Shown piece by piece: positions 1 to 10,249 of a stretch of 64,000 bases of DNA. Source of the stretch: Littorina saxatilis (lineage: Eukaryota > Mollusca > Gastropoda > Littorinimorpha > Littorinidae); assembly GCF_037325665.1 (NCBI RefSeq), contig NC_090260.1, forward strand, positions 33,429,603 through 33,493,602. The letters run 5' to 3'. The translations under genes were made by a program, and so were the position numbers. Under the pieces are notes generated by a model. It saw nothing but the letters and a program-made list of their open reading frames with translations, did not search any database and had not been told where the DNA came from. Every line of letters starts with the position of its first letter. The first letter of the stretch is position 1.

Positions 1-48
1 AACAATTGCCACGAGCTCCTTGTCCTCGTGCTTTAGACACCCTCCTTG

Positions 49-158
49 AGCTCGCTAGTGACTGGCCTATAGCTCGCTAGTGACTGGCCTATAGCTCGCT
101 AGTGACTGGCCTATAGCTCGCTAGTGACTGGCCTATAGCTCGCTAGTGACTGGCCTAT
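49..158. repeat. 22-bp minisatellite, 5 copies
   Basis: Five head-to-tail copies of a 22-bp unit beginning AGCTCGCTAGTGACTGGCC are directly visible and nearly identical. They lie in what is presumably an intron of gene A, upstream of its transmembrane exon. Confidence 0.9.
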
Positions 159-359
159 AGCTTGTTTGTCCCATACAAACCCGACAGTTATTTTTGGAAT
201 ACGTCTATGATCGGGACGGTGTTCAAAGACAGCGGAAGAAAGAATTTTAAGGGACGCAGAGAGAACGTTAGCACAAAGAGAAGTAAACGATACTAGAGAG
301 GACCATGCGACTAACGATGTCATTCTGTCTGATCTGTCTCTCTGTCATTAAGATTATGC

Positions 360-520
360 TTCTTTGTCTGTCGTTCTCTGTCTGTCTTTTTGTCGTTGTG
401 TATGTGTGTGTGTGTGGGGGGGTGTTTGTGTTTGCGTGTGTGTGTGTGCGTGTATGTGCGGGCGTGCCTGCGTGCCGGCGTGTGTCTGACTTTGTCATTT
501 CTGTGTTTGTCTGTCCGTGC
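360..520. repeat. GT-rich low-complexity tract
   Basis: Imperfect TGTGTG/TGCGTG sequence. Open frames across it (Val/Cys-rich readings) are microsatellite artefacts. It ends about 50 bases before the acceptor of the transmembrane exon. Confidence 0.8.
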
Positions 521-571
521 GTCTGTGGGAGTTTGGCCATTTGTTGCACAAAGAAACCCATCTGCGTGCAG

Positions 572-648
572 TATCGACTATCGCAGCCATCATTGGCGGT
601 GTGTTGCTTGCCTTACTCTGCGTAATCGCATTCGTTGCCTTCATCAGG
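572..648 (+). CDS. Gene A transmembrane exon, 5' part (interrupted by LTR element)
   Basis: After an acceptor ending TGCGTGCAG at 571, the phase-1 reading gives a strongly hydrophobic helix, STIAAIIGGVLLALL followed by CVIAFVAFIR: a single-pass transmembrane segment. The reading stops at 648, where an LTR retrotransposon has inserted. The last five bases (TCAGG, 644-648) are repeated at 8434-8438 as the target-site duplication. The exon's remainder lies beyond the element and carries basic residues typical of a cytoplasmic stop-transfer flank. Without the inserted DNA the exon would be 108 bp, 36 codons, phase 1-1, the same phase used by all gene B exons. The gene family is not identifiable from this piece; a type I membrane receptor is inferred. 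The extracellular exons lie left of the window. Confidence 0.7.
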
Positions 649-1741
649 TGTGACGTCTGCTTCTCGTTCTAGGGCTGATCAGTGTTTAACAGAGACAAGT
701 GCAAAGAAGTAATAAGAAATTTAATAATTCTGTACTTTCAAAAACATGCACGTGATCATTCTTGCAGACATCAATCCCTTTCTCTTAGAATCTTCAAATG
801 AAAGTTTTATAGATTATGATTTCGCTAGTGCGATTTCACACACACATAACAACATTGTCCTTCTTCTTCTTGTTGCGTAGACGTTTGATATCGAAGCGCG
901 GAACGTACTTCTTCTTCTCGTTGCAAATGTATTTCGGTTTACACAAATGAAGACATGACGGTGTGTTAGTGTTCACAAAATATAAAGTAGTCTACTCATC
1001 ATGATAAACTCGATCTGGGTGACACTTGGGGACGTTGGTGGTTCCTTCCGTGGTTACCGCTGACGTTGCCCTTCCCACAGTGTTCACACGACATCATTTA
1101 CACAAGCATTGTACACCCCTGTACACTTGCACCTTCTGCAACACACACGTGCAATATCTGTTATTATCAAGTATGATTTCCATCGATATCATTCAATTTG
1201 TTTCTCTAAAACAACACAGAAACAAGAGTTCACAGACTGACACAAACACATGGAAAAATGAACAATACCTGTGTTTTCCTGTGAATCAATAATGTTAAAA
1301 TGTACTAGCGTGTTTTACCTGCGGTTAGTGGACCTTTGGAGATCGCAAAAATGTGGAAATCCGTCCACGGAAGGTGAAACATATGCTGGTGCAATCTACG
1401 TGGCTTCGTTGATTGCTGCCATCTTGGAGTCAATGAAACGGTCAGAGCATTGCATCCTAGCAACCTCAACTGAATATATGTACAGTTCATATTCACGAAT
1501 TAATACCAATGCACGCTGTTTTCTTTTGCTCTCTTCGTTTAAATTTCTTTCCATGAAGATAAACACATTCTTGCCTTGTACGCTGCACTAGTTTTGGACT
1601 AATGGCGCGAGCGTTGACGTCATATGTATACAGTGTCGTCATGACGTAGTCTCGGTCATTTAACCTCGTTTTGTGTACGCAACTAGTGAAGTCTCGATTA
1701 ATATGAGAGAGGGAGTCGATACACGAATTCCATTCGTCACA
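649..1741 (-). repeat. LTR (3' LTR of the minus-strand element)
   Basis: 1,093-bp direct repeat of 7341-8433 at a constant offset of 6,692. Its ends form the short inverted repeat TGTGACG...CGTCACA. Small open frames inside it occur identically in both LTRs and are not treated as genes. Confidence 0.95.
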
Positions 1742-1784
1742 TAACCCCATGGATCAAGATAATTATCCTATCCCAAGTAGATAA

Positions 1785-4700
1785 TTATTCATCGTACGAC
1801 GCTCTGCTCATATAATCTGCACCGTGGTTGTCCTTCCCGGGGATAACACGTACGGTGAACTCGTATGGCTGCAGTTGGAGGGCCCATCTCATCAGACGAG
1901 GGTTGTTCGGTTGTCGTTGGAGATGTTTGAGTGGGCGATGGTCTGTCTCAATGGTGAAGTGTTTCCCGTACAGATACCGTTCGAACTTTCCCACTCCCCA
2001 AACTGTAGCTAGGCATTCTTTTTCTACGGTGGCGTACCTACTTTCTGCTCCGTTGAACTTCTTGCTTTGGTACGCAACAGGTCGTAGAGTCTCTTCGTGC
2101 TCTTGCATGAGAACAGCACCCATTCCTTTGTCGGAGGCGTCCGTCCTTAGCACGAAAGGTTTGCTGTGGTCTGGCATACACAGCACAGGTTTCTGTGAGA
2201 TTTTCTCTTTGAGTGTCTCAAAACTCCTTCTCGCTTCGTCGTTCCAGACAAGCTTGTCTGGGTTGAACTTCTTTGTCAGGTCGGTTAACGGAACAGCTAT
2301 GTTCGCGTATGACTCGATGTAGGACCTGTAGAAGTTGCAGAGTCCTAGGAACGACCGTAGTTCCTTCTTCGTGGTGGGTGGGAGAGCGTCTTGAATCTTC
2401 TTGATCTTGTCGCTTTCTGGCCACCTTTTTCCACCTCCCACTTCGTGTCCGAGGTACGGCAACTCTGTGTAGCCTATGTAGCACTTGGAGGGTTTTGCTG
2501 CCAAATTGGCTTCTTGTAGCCTCTGTAGTACTGCCTTCAGAGCTGACATGTGCTCTTCCCAGGTTTCAGTTGCTATAAGCACGTCGTCCATGAAGTGGTG
2601 GACGTCTTTTCTTCTGATTGGACTGAGTAGCTTCCTCATCATGCGATTAAACACCCCTGTCGCTGTTTTCAATCCAAATGGCATGTTGGCCCAACGAAAT
2701 TGGCCCGCTGAAGTTGTGAATGCCGTCTTGTCTCTATCTTCCTCTTCTATTGGGATCGCCCAATATCCTTTCGTCAAGTCTAGCTTTGAAAAGTATTTCG
2801 CTTTTCCTAAACTTTGAAACAGATGGTCGACATCGGTGATGGGTTCAGCGTCGAACACTACCACGTTGTTCAGAGCTCTCAGATCAGAACAGAAACGGTA
2901 CTTTCCGTCCTTCTTCTTTATCAGGACGATGGGAGAGTTGTATGGAGAGTTTGCAGGTTCGATGACATGCAACTTCAGCATTTCTTCAATTTCCTTTTCG
3001 ACAGTTTCTACCATGGCGTGAGGTATGGGTCTGGGTTTCACAAAGACTGGTTTCTTCTCTGTCACTTCAATGGAACATTTTTCCAGGTTCGTCGTCTTTG
3101 GAACATCTGTTAGGAACTCTTCAAATTCTTCACAGATCATCTTCGCCTCCTTGACCTTTGCCTCGTCCAATTTCTCGTCGAAATGGATGTTCTTCACATT
3201 TTCGGTTCTTTGAGTTTCTAGGAGGGGTAACATCTTCTGAGTGTCATACTTGAAAATGTCATCGTTCATCGTGTTGTCCTCTTCCATGACAACAGCCACG
3301 ACCTCTTCTCCTCCGTCTTCTTCATCACTTTCTTCTTCGTTTGAAGCAGGAACACTCGCTTGGGCAGATGAACTGGGATTGGGAGTGGCGGAACTCAATT
3401 CCCGTTCTTGGTACTCCTTGATGAGGTTGATGTGGTAGATCCGTGTTCTTCTGCCAACTTGGATCTTGTAGTCGAATTCATTCAACTTTTCCACAACCTT
3501 GTAGGGACCTGACCATGTAAGTTCTAGCTTGTTGTTCTTCACAGGGCGTAGAAGTAGAACCCGTTTTCCGACTTCTAGCGTCCTTGGTTTCGTTTTCTTG
3601 TTGAAGAAATGGGCTTGCTTGCTGGCCGCTTTCTTCAGGTTCTCACGTGCCACGTTGCACGTTTCTTCTATTCTGTTCCTGAGGTTGACTACATATTCCG
3701 CTGTAGTCTTCTGCTCCCCTGAGATTTCTTCTTCGGTCCATGTTTGGCGCAGCACTTGCATGGGTCCTTTGACAGATCTCCCATACAGCAGCTCAAACGG
3801 CGAAAATCCCATGCTTTCTTGTGGAGCTTCTCTGTATGCAAACAGGAGGGCGGGGATAAACGTGTCCCATTCCCTCGGTTGATCGATCGCTAACTTTTTC
3901 AGCATGCTCTTCAGTGTGGAGTTGAACCTTTCGACCAAACCATTCGCTTGAGGGTGAAACGGTGCAGTCATATGGTGTTTGATGCTGAGAAAGTCGTTCA
4001 CTTCTTTCATCAGGTGGCTGGTGAACTGTGTGCCTTGGTCCGTTATCACTTCATCTGGGATTCCCAATCTAGTCCACATCTCCCAGAGAGCTTCAGCTAC
4101 GGTGTCTGCTTGGATGTTTTTCAGGGCTACGGCTTCGGGGTATCGGGTAGCGTAGTCAACAGATACCAAGATGTATTGTTTCTTGCTCTCCGACATAGGT
4201 TTGACCGGGCCGATGATATCCACCGCAACTCTCTTGAAAACTGAACTGATGGGTGGCATCCTTCCCAGAGGGACTTTCTTTGTCTGACTTTTCGGTGCAG
4301 TTCTTTGGCATGTGTCACAGGACAAGCAATACCTACGAATGTCTCCTGCACACCCTGGCCACCAGAATTCTGCTCTAATTCTGTCAGATGTTTTTCTTTG
4401 ACCTAAGTGTCCTGCCATGGGGTGATCGTGACCAAATGAAAGAACTTTGTTCCTGAGTTTCTTCGGAACGATTACTAGTGAACGGTCGTTTCCGTGGCGA
4501 TCTTTCGTTGTTCTATACAGGATTTCTTTCTTGTATGAATACCGTATCCCATTGATCCCTTCTGGAGAGTTGGCAAATTGCCTGATGGTCTTCAACGAAG
4601 GGTCACTTGCCTGTTCTCTCTTCAGATCAGCTGGCGAATACAGTCTTTCTTCTTCCTTGACTCCCTGTTTGTGACTGCAGCTTGGTTTCTGGGCGTCTTC

Positions 4701-6425
4701 TGTCGCTTGTGCTCTCGTGGTAACAGCAGCTGCTGTCCCAGGGTACCACGCTGGGTCTCGAACAGGATATGTGGGAGTCAATTTCTTCTCTTTACCTAGT
4801 CCATACCATTTACCTATGAGGACAGGGTAAATTGGGTCGTCCATCACCGTTACTTCTGTCTCGGAGTCAAAGTAGGGTGAATCGATGTGCACCACGGCGG
4901 TGTGGTACATCTTCTTGGAGTCTTTCTCTGCCAGAGTAGTCTCCTTCATTTTCGCTGAATATGCCTCCTTTGGCACAAACTTCTTGCTGACAATGATACC
5001 AGTACATCCAGTGTCTCTCAAAGCGTTGACAATTGTTCCATTCAGCTTCACTGGTACCACTTCGGCACATTTCTTTTCCTTGCAATTTCCGCAAAGTTTT
5101 TCTAAGAGGATCGGTGTCTCAAGTGTATCTTTCTTCGATGAAACTGCACCTGCTGTGTCTCTCTTGTTTGGACAAAAACGAGAGACATGCCCTTGCAATT
5201 TACAAATGAAACAACATCCAGATGCTCGCAGTTTCTCTCTCTCGGCGTCACTCAACTTTGCCTTTAGAGTTTGATTTGCGGGTTTTGTTGATGGAGCAGC
5301 TATTCTTGTTTCTTCTTGGGGAGAACGACGTTTTTCAGGCTTGACGTACGTCGATGAAGTTTTGACGTTCGATCTAGATTGTTGATATGTGTTGGCTATC
5401 ATCCCAATCTCTTTGGCGCTCTTAGGGTCTCTATCCCTAATGTGAACGGCGAGGTCAGGAGGAAGGGTGTCTAACACCTGCTCACGGACCAACAAATCTT
5501 TGAGATCTTTTACATCTTGGTCGCATTCTGCTAATTCCACCCATTTGTCTAGATACCGTTCTAGCTTCGTGATGTGCTCTTTATACGTGTCAGTGGCGCT
5601 TTTCTTGGTTTGGCGAAACTTCTTTCTATAATCTTCGCTAGTGAGTTGGAAGCCCTCATACAAAGCGTGTTTGAGAGTGTCGTAGTCATTAGCGTCTTCC
5701 TCGTTCAGCTTTGAGAAGATGACTCTCGCCTTACCCTTCAGAAAGTACACTACACGTGAAGCTTTTGCTGCATCACTCAGGTTACAGTCTCGAGCATAAT
5801 GCTCGAACTGATGGAACCAACTCTCGATGTCATCACGGTCGTCTAGAAAAGGAATCTTGGGCTTGAAACCATCATCTTCGCGGATACGTCCTGGTGAGTT
5901 GTTGTTCCTGTTGCCCTCTTGGTTGGCGTTCTGGATTTTCAACTGTTCCAGTTGGAATTGTCGTTCAGCGTCACGTTCTTGTCGTTCAGCATCACGTTCT
6001 CGTTCTTCGCGATCAAGAGTTTGTTGCTTCTCTTTCTGATCAAGAACAAATGCACGCAACTCGGCTCCTTCTAACCCCAACAACTGTCCTTCGGCCATTA
6101 ACTGTCTAGTCAACTCTAGCGGATCTACACTTGTGGACTGAGACATATTTACAGGTGACACGTCCGTGCACGCCTGTGGATCAACCTCTTCGTCGTTACG
6201 GTTGCTGTCAACTTGAAGAGAGAGATGAACACTCTCTTCTTCGTCAGCAGGAATTGGTAACGAGTCTATCACCTCTTCCCGATCGTTACCGACAGTAAGG
6301 GTTTTTCTTCCCTTCTTATCTGTGGTTACTATGGGAAGCGATTTGTCGGCCGGCTGTTTCCGTGCCAACTGGGCTGCGATGGTGGACTTTCTAAAATTAT
6401 GAGCTGGGGAACTGTCGTCACTCAT
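1785..6425 (-). CDS. Gag-Pol polyprotein of Gmr1-like Ty3/gypsy element
   Basis: One 1,546-residue frame. The gag region has an acidic N-terminus, a Glu/Arg-rich coiled-coil stretch (about 115-165) and a CCHC zinc knuckle near 404-418 (CFICKLQGHVSRFC). A DTG protease motif lies near 471. Integrase follows, with an HHCC finger (from about 670) and a DD35E core (D736, D796, E832), then a GPY/F-type module near 950-1000. Reverse transcriptase comes after integrase (QFRWANMPFGLKTA; HFMDD near 1280), then RNase H (RTDASDKGMGAVL near 1430). Ty3/gypsy elements usually place integrase last; integrase before RT within a gypsy-type pol is the hallmark of Gmr1-like elements described in marine animals. 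The frame looks whole. Lineage assignment is from remembered family features and is not tested by phylogeny. Confidence 0.93.
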   Translation of the reverse strand: MSDDSSPAHNFRKSTIAAQLARKQPADKSLPIVTTDKKGRKTLTVGNDREEVIDSLPIPADEEESVHLSLQVDSNRNDEEVDPQACTDVSPVNMSQSTSVDPLELTRQLMAEGQLLGLEGAELRAFVLDQKEKQQTLDREERERDAERQERDAERQFQLEQLKIQNANQEGNRNNNSPGRIREDDGFKPKIPFLDDRDDIESWFHQFEHYARDCNLSDAAKASRVVYFLKGKARVIFSKLNEEDANDYDTLKHALYEGFQLTSEDYRKKFRQTKKSATDTYKEHITKLERYLDKWVELAECDQDVKDLKDLLVREQVLDTLPPDLAVHIRDRDPKSAKEIGMIANTYQQSRSNVKTSSTYVKPEKRRSPQEETRIAAPSTKPANQTLKAKLSDAEREKLRASGCCFICKLQGHVSRFCPNKRDTAGAVSSKKDTLETPILLEKLCGNCKEKKCAEVVPVKLNGTIVNALRDTGCTGIIVSKKFVPKEAYSAKMKETTLAEKDSKKMYHTAVVHIDSPYFDSETEVTVMDDPIYPVLIGKWYGLGKEKKLTPTYPVRDPAWYPGTAAAVTTRAQATEDAQKPSCSHKQGVKEEERLYSPADLKREQASDPSLKTIRQFANSPEGINGIRYSYKKEILYRTTKDRHGNDRSLVIVPKKLRNKVLSFGHDHPMAGHLGQRKTSDRIRAEFWWPGCAGDIRRYCLSCDTCQRTAPKSQTKKVPLGRMPPISSVFKRVAVDIIGPVKPMSESKKQYILVSVDYATRYPEAVALKNIQADTVAEALWEMWTRLGIPDEVITDQGTQFTSHLMKEVNDFLSIKHHMTAPFHPQANGLVERFNSTLKSMLKKLAIDQPREWDTFIPALLFAYREAPQESMGFSPFELLYGRSVKGPMQVLRQTWTEEEISGEQKTTAEYVVNLRNRIEETCNVARENLKKAASKQAHFFNKKTKPRTLEVGKRVLLLRPVKNNKLELTWSGPYKVVEKLNEFDYKIQVGRRTRIYHINLIKEYQERELSSATPNPSSSAQASVPASNEEESDEEDGGEEVVAVVMEEDNTMNDDIFKYDTQKMLPLLETQRTENVKNIHFDEKLDEAKVKEAKMICEEFEEFLTDVPKTTNLEKCSIEVTEKKPVFVKPRPIPHAMVETVEKEIEEMLKLHVIEPANSPYNSPIVLIKKKDGKYRFCSDLRALNNVVVFDAEPITDVDHLFQSLGKAKYFSKLDLTKGYWAIPIEEEDRDKTAFTTSAGQFRWANMPFGLKTATGVFNRMMRKLLSPIRRKDVHHFMDDVLIATETWEEHMSALKAVLQRLQEANLAAKPSKCYIGYTELPYLGHEVGGGKRWPESDKIKKIQDALPPTTKKELRSFLGLCNFYRSYIESYANIAVPLTDLTKKFNPDKLVWNDEARRSFETLKEKISQKPVLCMPDHSKPFVLRTDASDKGMGAVLMQEHEETLRPVAYQSKKFNGAESRYATVEKECLATVWGVGKFERYLYGKHFTIETDHRPLKHLQRQPNNPRLMRWALQLQPYEFTVRVIPGKDNHGADYMSRASYDE

Positions 6426-7340
6426 AAGTCACCTCGCGTATTATTCCAAAACGTACAAAATGTATGTTGCTCAAACACCGTCGAGCTACTAAATTTCGGA
6501 TCAAATTACAAAAAGAAACAGTCGGGCGGCGCCTTCGTGCACAAAATGCAAGTCCTAGTTTAGCTCTACTTCTACTGTACTTTGAAATAATTCTTCAACG
6601 TATGTTACGTTACGTTTCCACACAACCACCCAAAGAGTTATGTTTCCACGTTCTATCGTGAGTCAGTTTACTTCTATCTACCAACGAGAACTTACACTGT
6701 AAACTTTATTTGACTCTTTCTGGCGAAAAGATCAATCTTTCACTCGATCGAACGTTGAATATACAAGATGTATCAACTCAACTGTCAATTCGCATCATTT
6801 ACTGTGTAGATTAATTTACAGCCACTTCTACAGCAAGTAAATACGACTGATATCCACAAGTCGATTATATAGGGCTTCACAGGGAAATACAGGTATTAAA
6901 TCCTTACCTCTTAGGTACCTGACTCCCACCAACCTCCCGCGTAATTTAGAACAAACTAAGGGGAATGATGGTTCCGATAGTACGTGTAAGAATACTATCA
7001 CACTGATGAATTGGAACACCACAAATAAAATCGGGAGCTAACAAATCAAAAGTGGTCTCGCTAAATATTGATTTTTTAACGTGTCGTTTCAGCTGACAAC
7101 ACTTCCAGTTTTTATTTTACCGTGTGATAGGGCACACGTTGAGTTATAGATCTGTGGTAAGTAATATAACTAAAGGTAAATAAATAAAATTATATGATGA
7201 GACGATGGCGATGAAGTACGAACATATACAATACAAATCGACATGCAAGAAACCTACAGCAATTTTGAAACGAGAAAAATTTGGAACGGCTGGATCGAAA
7301 GTAAAACGTTGATTCAATATCCCGTGACTCGAGCCCCCAT
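6426..7340 (-). other. LTR-element 5' leader
   Basis: About 915 bases between the 5' LTR and the gag start with no long frame. The stretch directly against the LTR (CTCGAGCCCCCA on the plus strand) is where a tRNA primer site is expected; the tRNA was not identified. Confidence 0.6.
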
Positions 7341-8433
7341 TGTGACGTCTGCTTCTCGTTCTAGGGCTGATCAGTGTTTAACAGAGACAAGTGCAAAGAA
7401 GTAATAAGAAATTTAATAATTCTGTACTTTCAAAAACATGCACGTGATCATTCTTGCAGACATCAATCCCTTTCTCTTAGAATCTTCAAATGAAAGTTTT
7501 ATAGATTATGATTTCGCTAGTGCGATTTCACACACACATAACAACATTGTCCTTCTTCTTCTTGTTGCGTAGACGTTTGATATCGAAGCGCGGAACGTAC
7601 TTCTTCTTCTCGTTGCAAATGTATTTCGGTTTACACAAATGAAGACATGACGGTGTGTTAGTGTTCACAAAATATAAAGTAGTCTACTCATCATGATAAA
7701 CTCGATCTGGGTGACACTTGGGGACGTTGGTGGTTCCTTCCGTGGTTACCGCTGACGTTGCCCTTCCCACAGTGTTCACACGACATCATTTACACAAGCA
7801 TTGTACACCCCTGTACACTTGCACCTTCTGCAACACACACGTGCAATATCTGTTATTATCAAGTATGATTTCCATCGATATCATTCAATTTGTTTCTCTA
7901 AAACAACACAGAAACAAGAGTTCACAGACTGACACAAACACATGGAAAAATGAACAATACCTGTGTTTTCCTGTGAATCAATAATGTTAAAATGTACTAG
8001 CGTGTTTTACCTGCGGTTAGTGGACCTTTGGAGATCGCAAAAATGTGGAAATCCGTCCACGGAAGGTGAAACATATGCTGGTGCAATCTACGTGGCTTCG
8101 TTGATTGCTGCCATCTTGGAGTCAATGAAACGGTCAGAGCATTGCATCCTAGCAACCTCAACTGAATATATGTACAGTTCATATTCACGAATTAATACCA
8201 ATGCACGCTGTTTTCTTTTGCTCTCTTCGTTTAAATTTCTTTCCATGAAGATAAACACATTCTTGCCTTGTACGCTGCACTAGTTTTGGACTAATGGCGC
8301 GAGCGTTGACGTCATATGTATACAGTGTCGTCATGACGTAGTCTCGGTCATTTAACCTCGTTTTGTGTACGCAACTAGTGAAGTCTCGATTAATATGAGA
8401 GAGGGAGTCGATACACGAATTCCATTCGTCACA
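7341..8433 (-). repeat. LTR (5' LTR of the minus-strand element)
   Basis: Partner of 649-1741. It ends against the second copy of the TCAGG target duplication. Confidence 0.95.
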
Positions 8434-8469
8434 TCAGGTATCGCTTGAAATCTAACGATACTGCAAAAG
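8434..8469 (+). CDS. Gene A transmembrane exon, 3' part
   Basis: Follows the right LTR. The first five bases are the duplicated target site. After them the frame that was open before the insertion reads YRLKSNDTAK plus one base, then a strong donor AAAAG|GTGAGT (GT at 8470). The Arg/Lys residues right after the hydrophobic helix fit a cytoplasmic juxtamembrane segment. The exon ends in phase 1. Confidence 0.7.
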
Positions 8470-8671
8470 GTGAGTTGTGGTTCTTTTAACATCCCCCCTT
8501 CCCCCCTCCACACTCTCGAAAGGGGAAGGTAGACCGACTAACATATATATTTCTTTACAGATTATGTTAGTAACGTCCCTTGCGAAGAAGACCCCCCAAA
8601 AAATTGTGTTTTTTTCGATGAAAATGCTGTAAAAAATATGGTCGGTAATTCGGTGACTTTTTGTTTTTCAA

Positions 8672-8912
8672 TATCAATCAATATGAGGCTTATATCGCGC
8701 GTATTCCGTGGGTACAGTTTTAAGCGCAGGGATTTATTAAAAAAAAATTTTTTTATTTTATGCAATTTATATCGCGCACATCATATTCAAGGCGCAGGGA
8801 TTTATTTATGCCGTGTGAGATGGAATTTTTTTTACACAATACATCACGCATTCACATCGGCCAGCAGATCGCAGCCATTTCGGCGCATATCCTACTTTTC
8901 ACGGCCTTGTGA
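8672..8912 (-). mobile_element. tRNA-SINE fragment, ATTG-tail family (SINE-3)
   Basis: Minus-strand 3' part of the family that ends in a (TTGA)n tail and carries a GCGCGATATAAGCCTCAT motif (fuller copies at 26691-27222 and 31992-32425). It has internal A/T insertions and lacks the tRNA-like head. Confidence 0.75.
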
Positions 8913-10249
8913 GTACACCTTAAGGCGCCATTTTGGAACGTTTGTGAACGATTTTGCCCTTTAAACGTTCAAGGAACATTCGCTGTACTATGATTTAGAA
9001 ACTCCTCCAATGATTTTTTCAAAACTGCTCCGAAACTATGCCAAATTATTGAATGGATTTTCATTGGCGAGCGGTTTGCTTCGCCCAGCTCTCCTGTGTC
9101 CGGAGTCCGGATTCCCGTGCGTCACCGTATTTTATTTAGTGCTTATAGATACCCATTCGTCAAACACATTTAAACTGTTGGATTGAGAAAGTCAAACCTA
9201 TAATCTAGCAAACGCATGCACATTTCGAGCCATACAGGGCTAAAACGCTTCGTATTGTATGAACAAACACACTGCCCGTTGGAGAATATCACAGTCTGAT
9301 AAGACTACCAAACACAGTATTTGGATTTGAAAAATAGAACGCTCAAACATAATTCTAAGATCGTCCTCGTGTGTGTAGCCATCTATTCAACACCCAAAAC
9401 GAACCTTGTAGCTCTCTGCTCAATTTCAAACCTGTGTCTCTAGGAACACTCAGGAGTGAAAGGTAGGACGGAAATCATGAATGGCGGAAAAAGGCGCTCA
9501 CAATGAAAACTACAGTCTGGAATGCCAACTCAAAACGCAGCCGTTTTTAATTTGAGTAACTGAGCGCTCAAAAGCTTGTTTTTGATGTATTCCTGGTGTG
9601 TGGTCACACAATCACAAACCCCAAACTGAAATGTATAGCTCTTGGGGCGATGAGAGACAGCTTGTTTTGCTAGATATTATCACTTTCAATGACGTGAAGA
9701 TTAATTTGATGTGATATCAGTGACGCGAGTTCACTTTAAAAGCTTTGACTGTGGTATTTTCAAGTGAATGGCATACGCAAGGATGGGTGGTGCCTTGCCG
9801 TGCTTTGAAGCAACCACTGACAGAGCTGGCTATTCACCATTTTTTCGATGTTGTGCATTATTCAAAATCATTAAATTCCTCAGAATAAGTCTCACTGATA
9901 CTCTTCATTCAAGACTTTAGCTCATCTTGTTAGTCAGTGTCCATTGTGATAAACAAAAGGGGTTGTGACCTGGCCGCTATAACATTTAAAGGGTCACCTA
10001 GAAACAGTCCTGACTGGTCCATCAGCCATAAGGTACACTCGAATGGTAAATATACCCACATATTGTTCAAATCTAATAAATGCATTTTTGGGCAAAATAA
10101 AGTCAGAACGTCAAATACAGATATGTTTCTAAAACACTTCGGTTTAACATCTGAATTATACCAATGAAAAAATATCCTGTAATGTGTGTGTTCAGTGTAT
10201 TTGCTTTTGCTGATATATTTTCAGGGAAAGGGAGTGTATGGTTAATAGT
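8913..10249. other. No feature recognised
   Basis: Intron of gene A. No convincing exon, RNA gene or known repeat was seen on either strand. Confidence 0.5.

Larger units (their letters stand above)
649..8433 (-). mobile_element. Ty3/gypsy LTR retrotransposon, Gmr1-like, looks whole
   Basis: A 7,785-bp element bounded by two 1,093-bp direct LTRs (649-1741, 7341-8433) and flanked by the 5-bp duplication TCAGG (644-648, 8434-8438). It is oriented on the minus strand, so its 5' LTR is the right-hand one. It carries one long gag-pol frame (1785-6425). The LTRs have the same length and no difference was noticed where they were compared by eye, so the insertion looks young. The domain order gag-protease-integrase-RT-RNase H marks it as Gmr1-type within Ty3/gypsy. 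It sits inside a coding exon of host gene A. Confidence 0.93.

Noticed and set aside
1026-1591. Short plus-strand open frames in the LTR, repeated at 7718-8283
   Set aside because: They occur twice only because the LTR is duplicated; antisense to the element, with no coding features.
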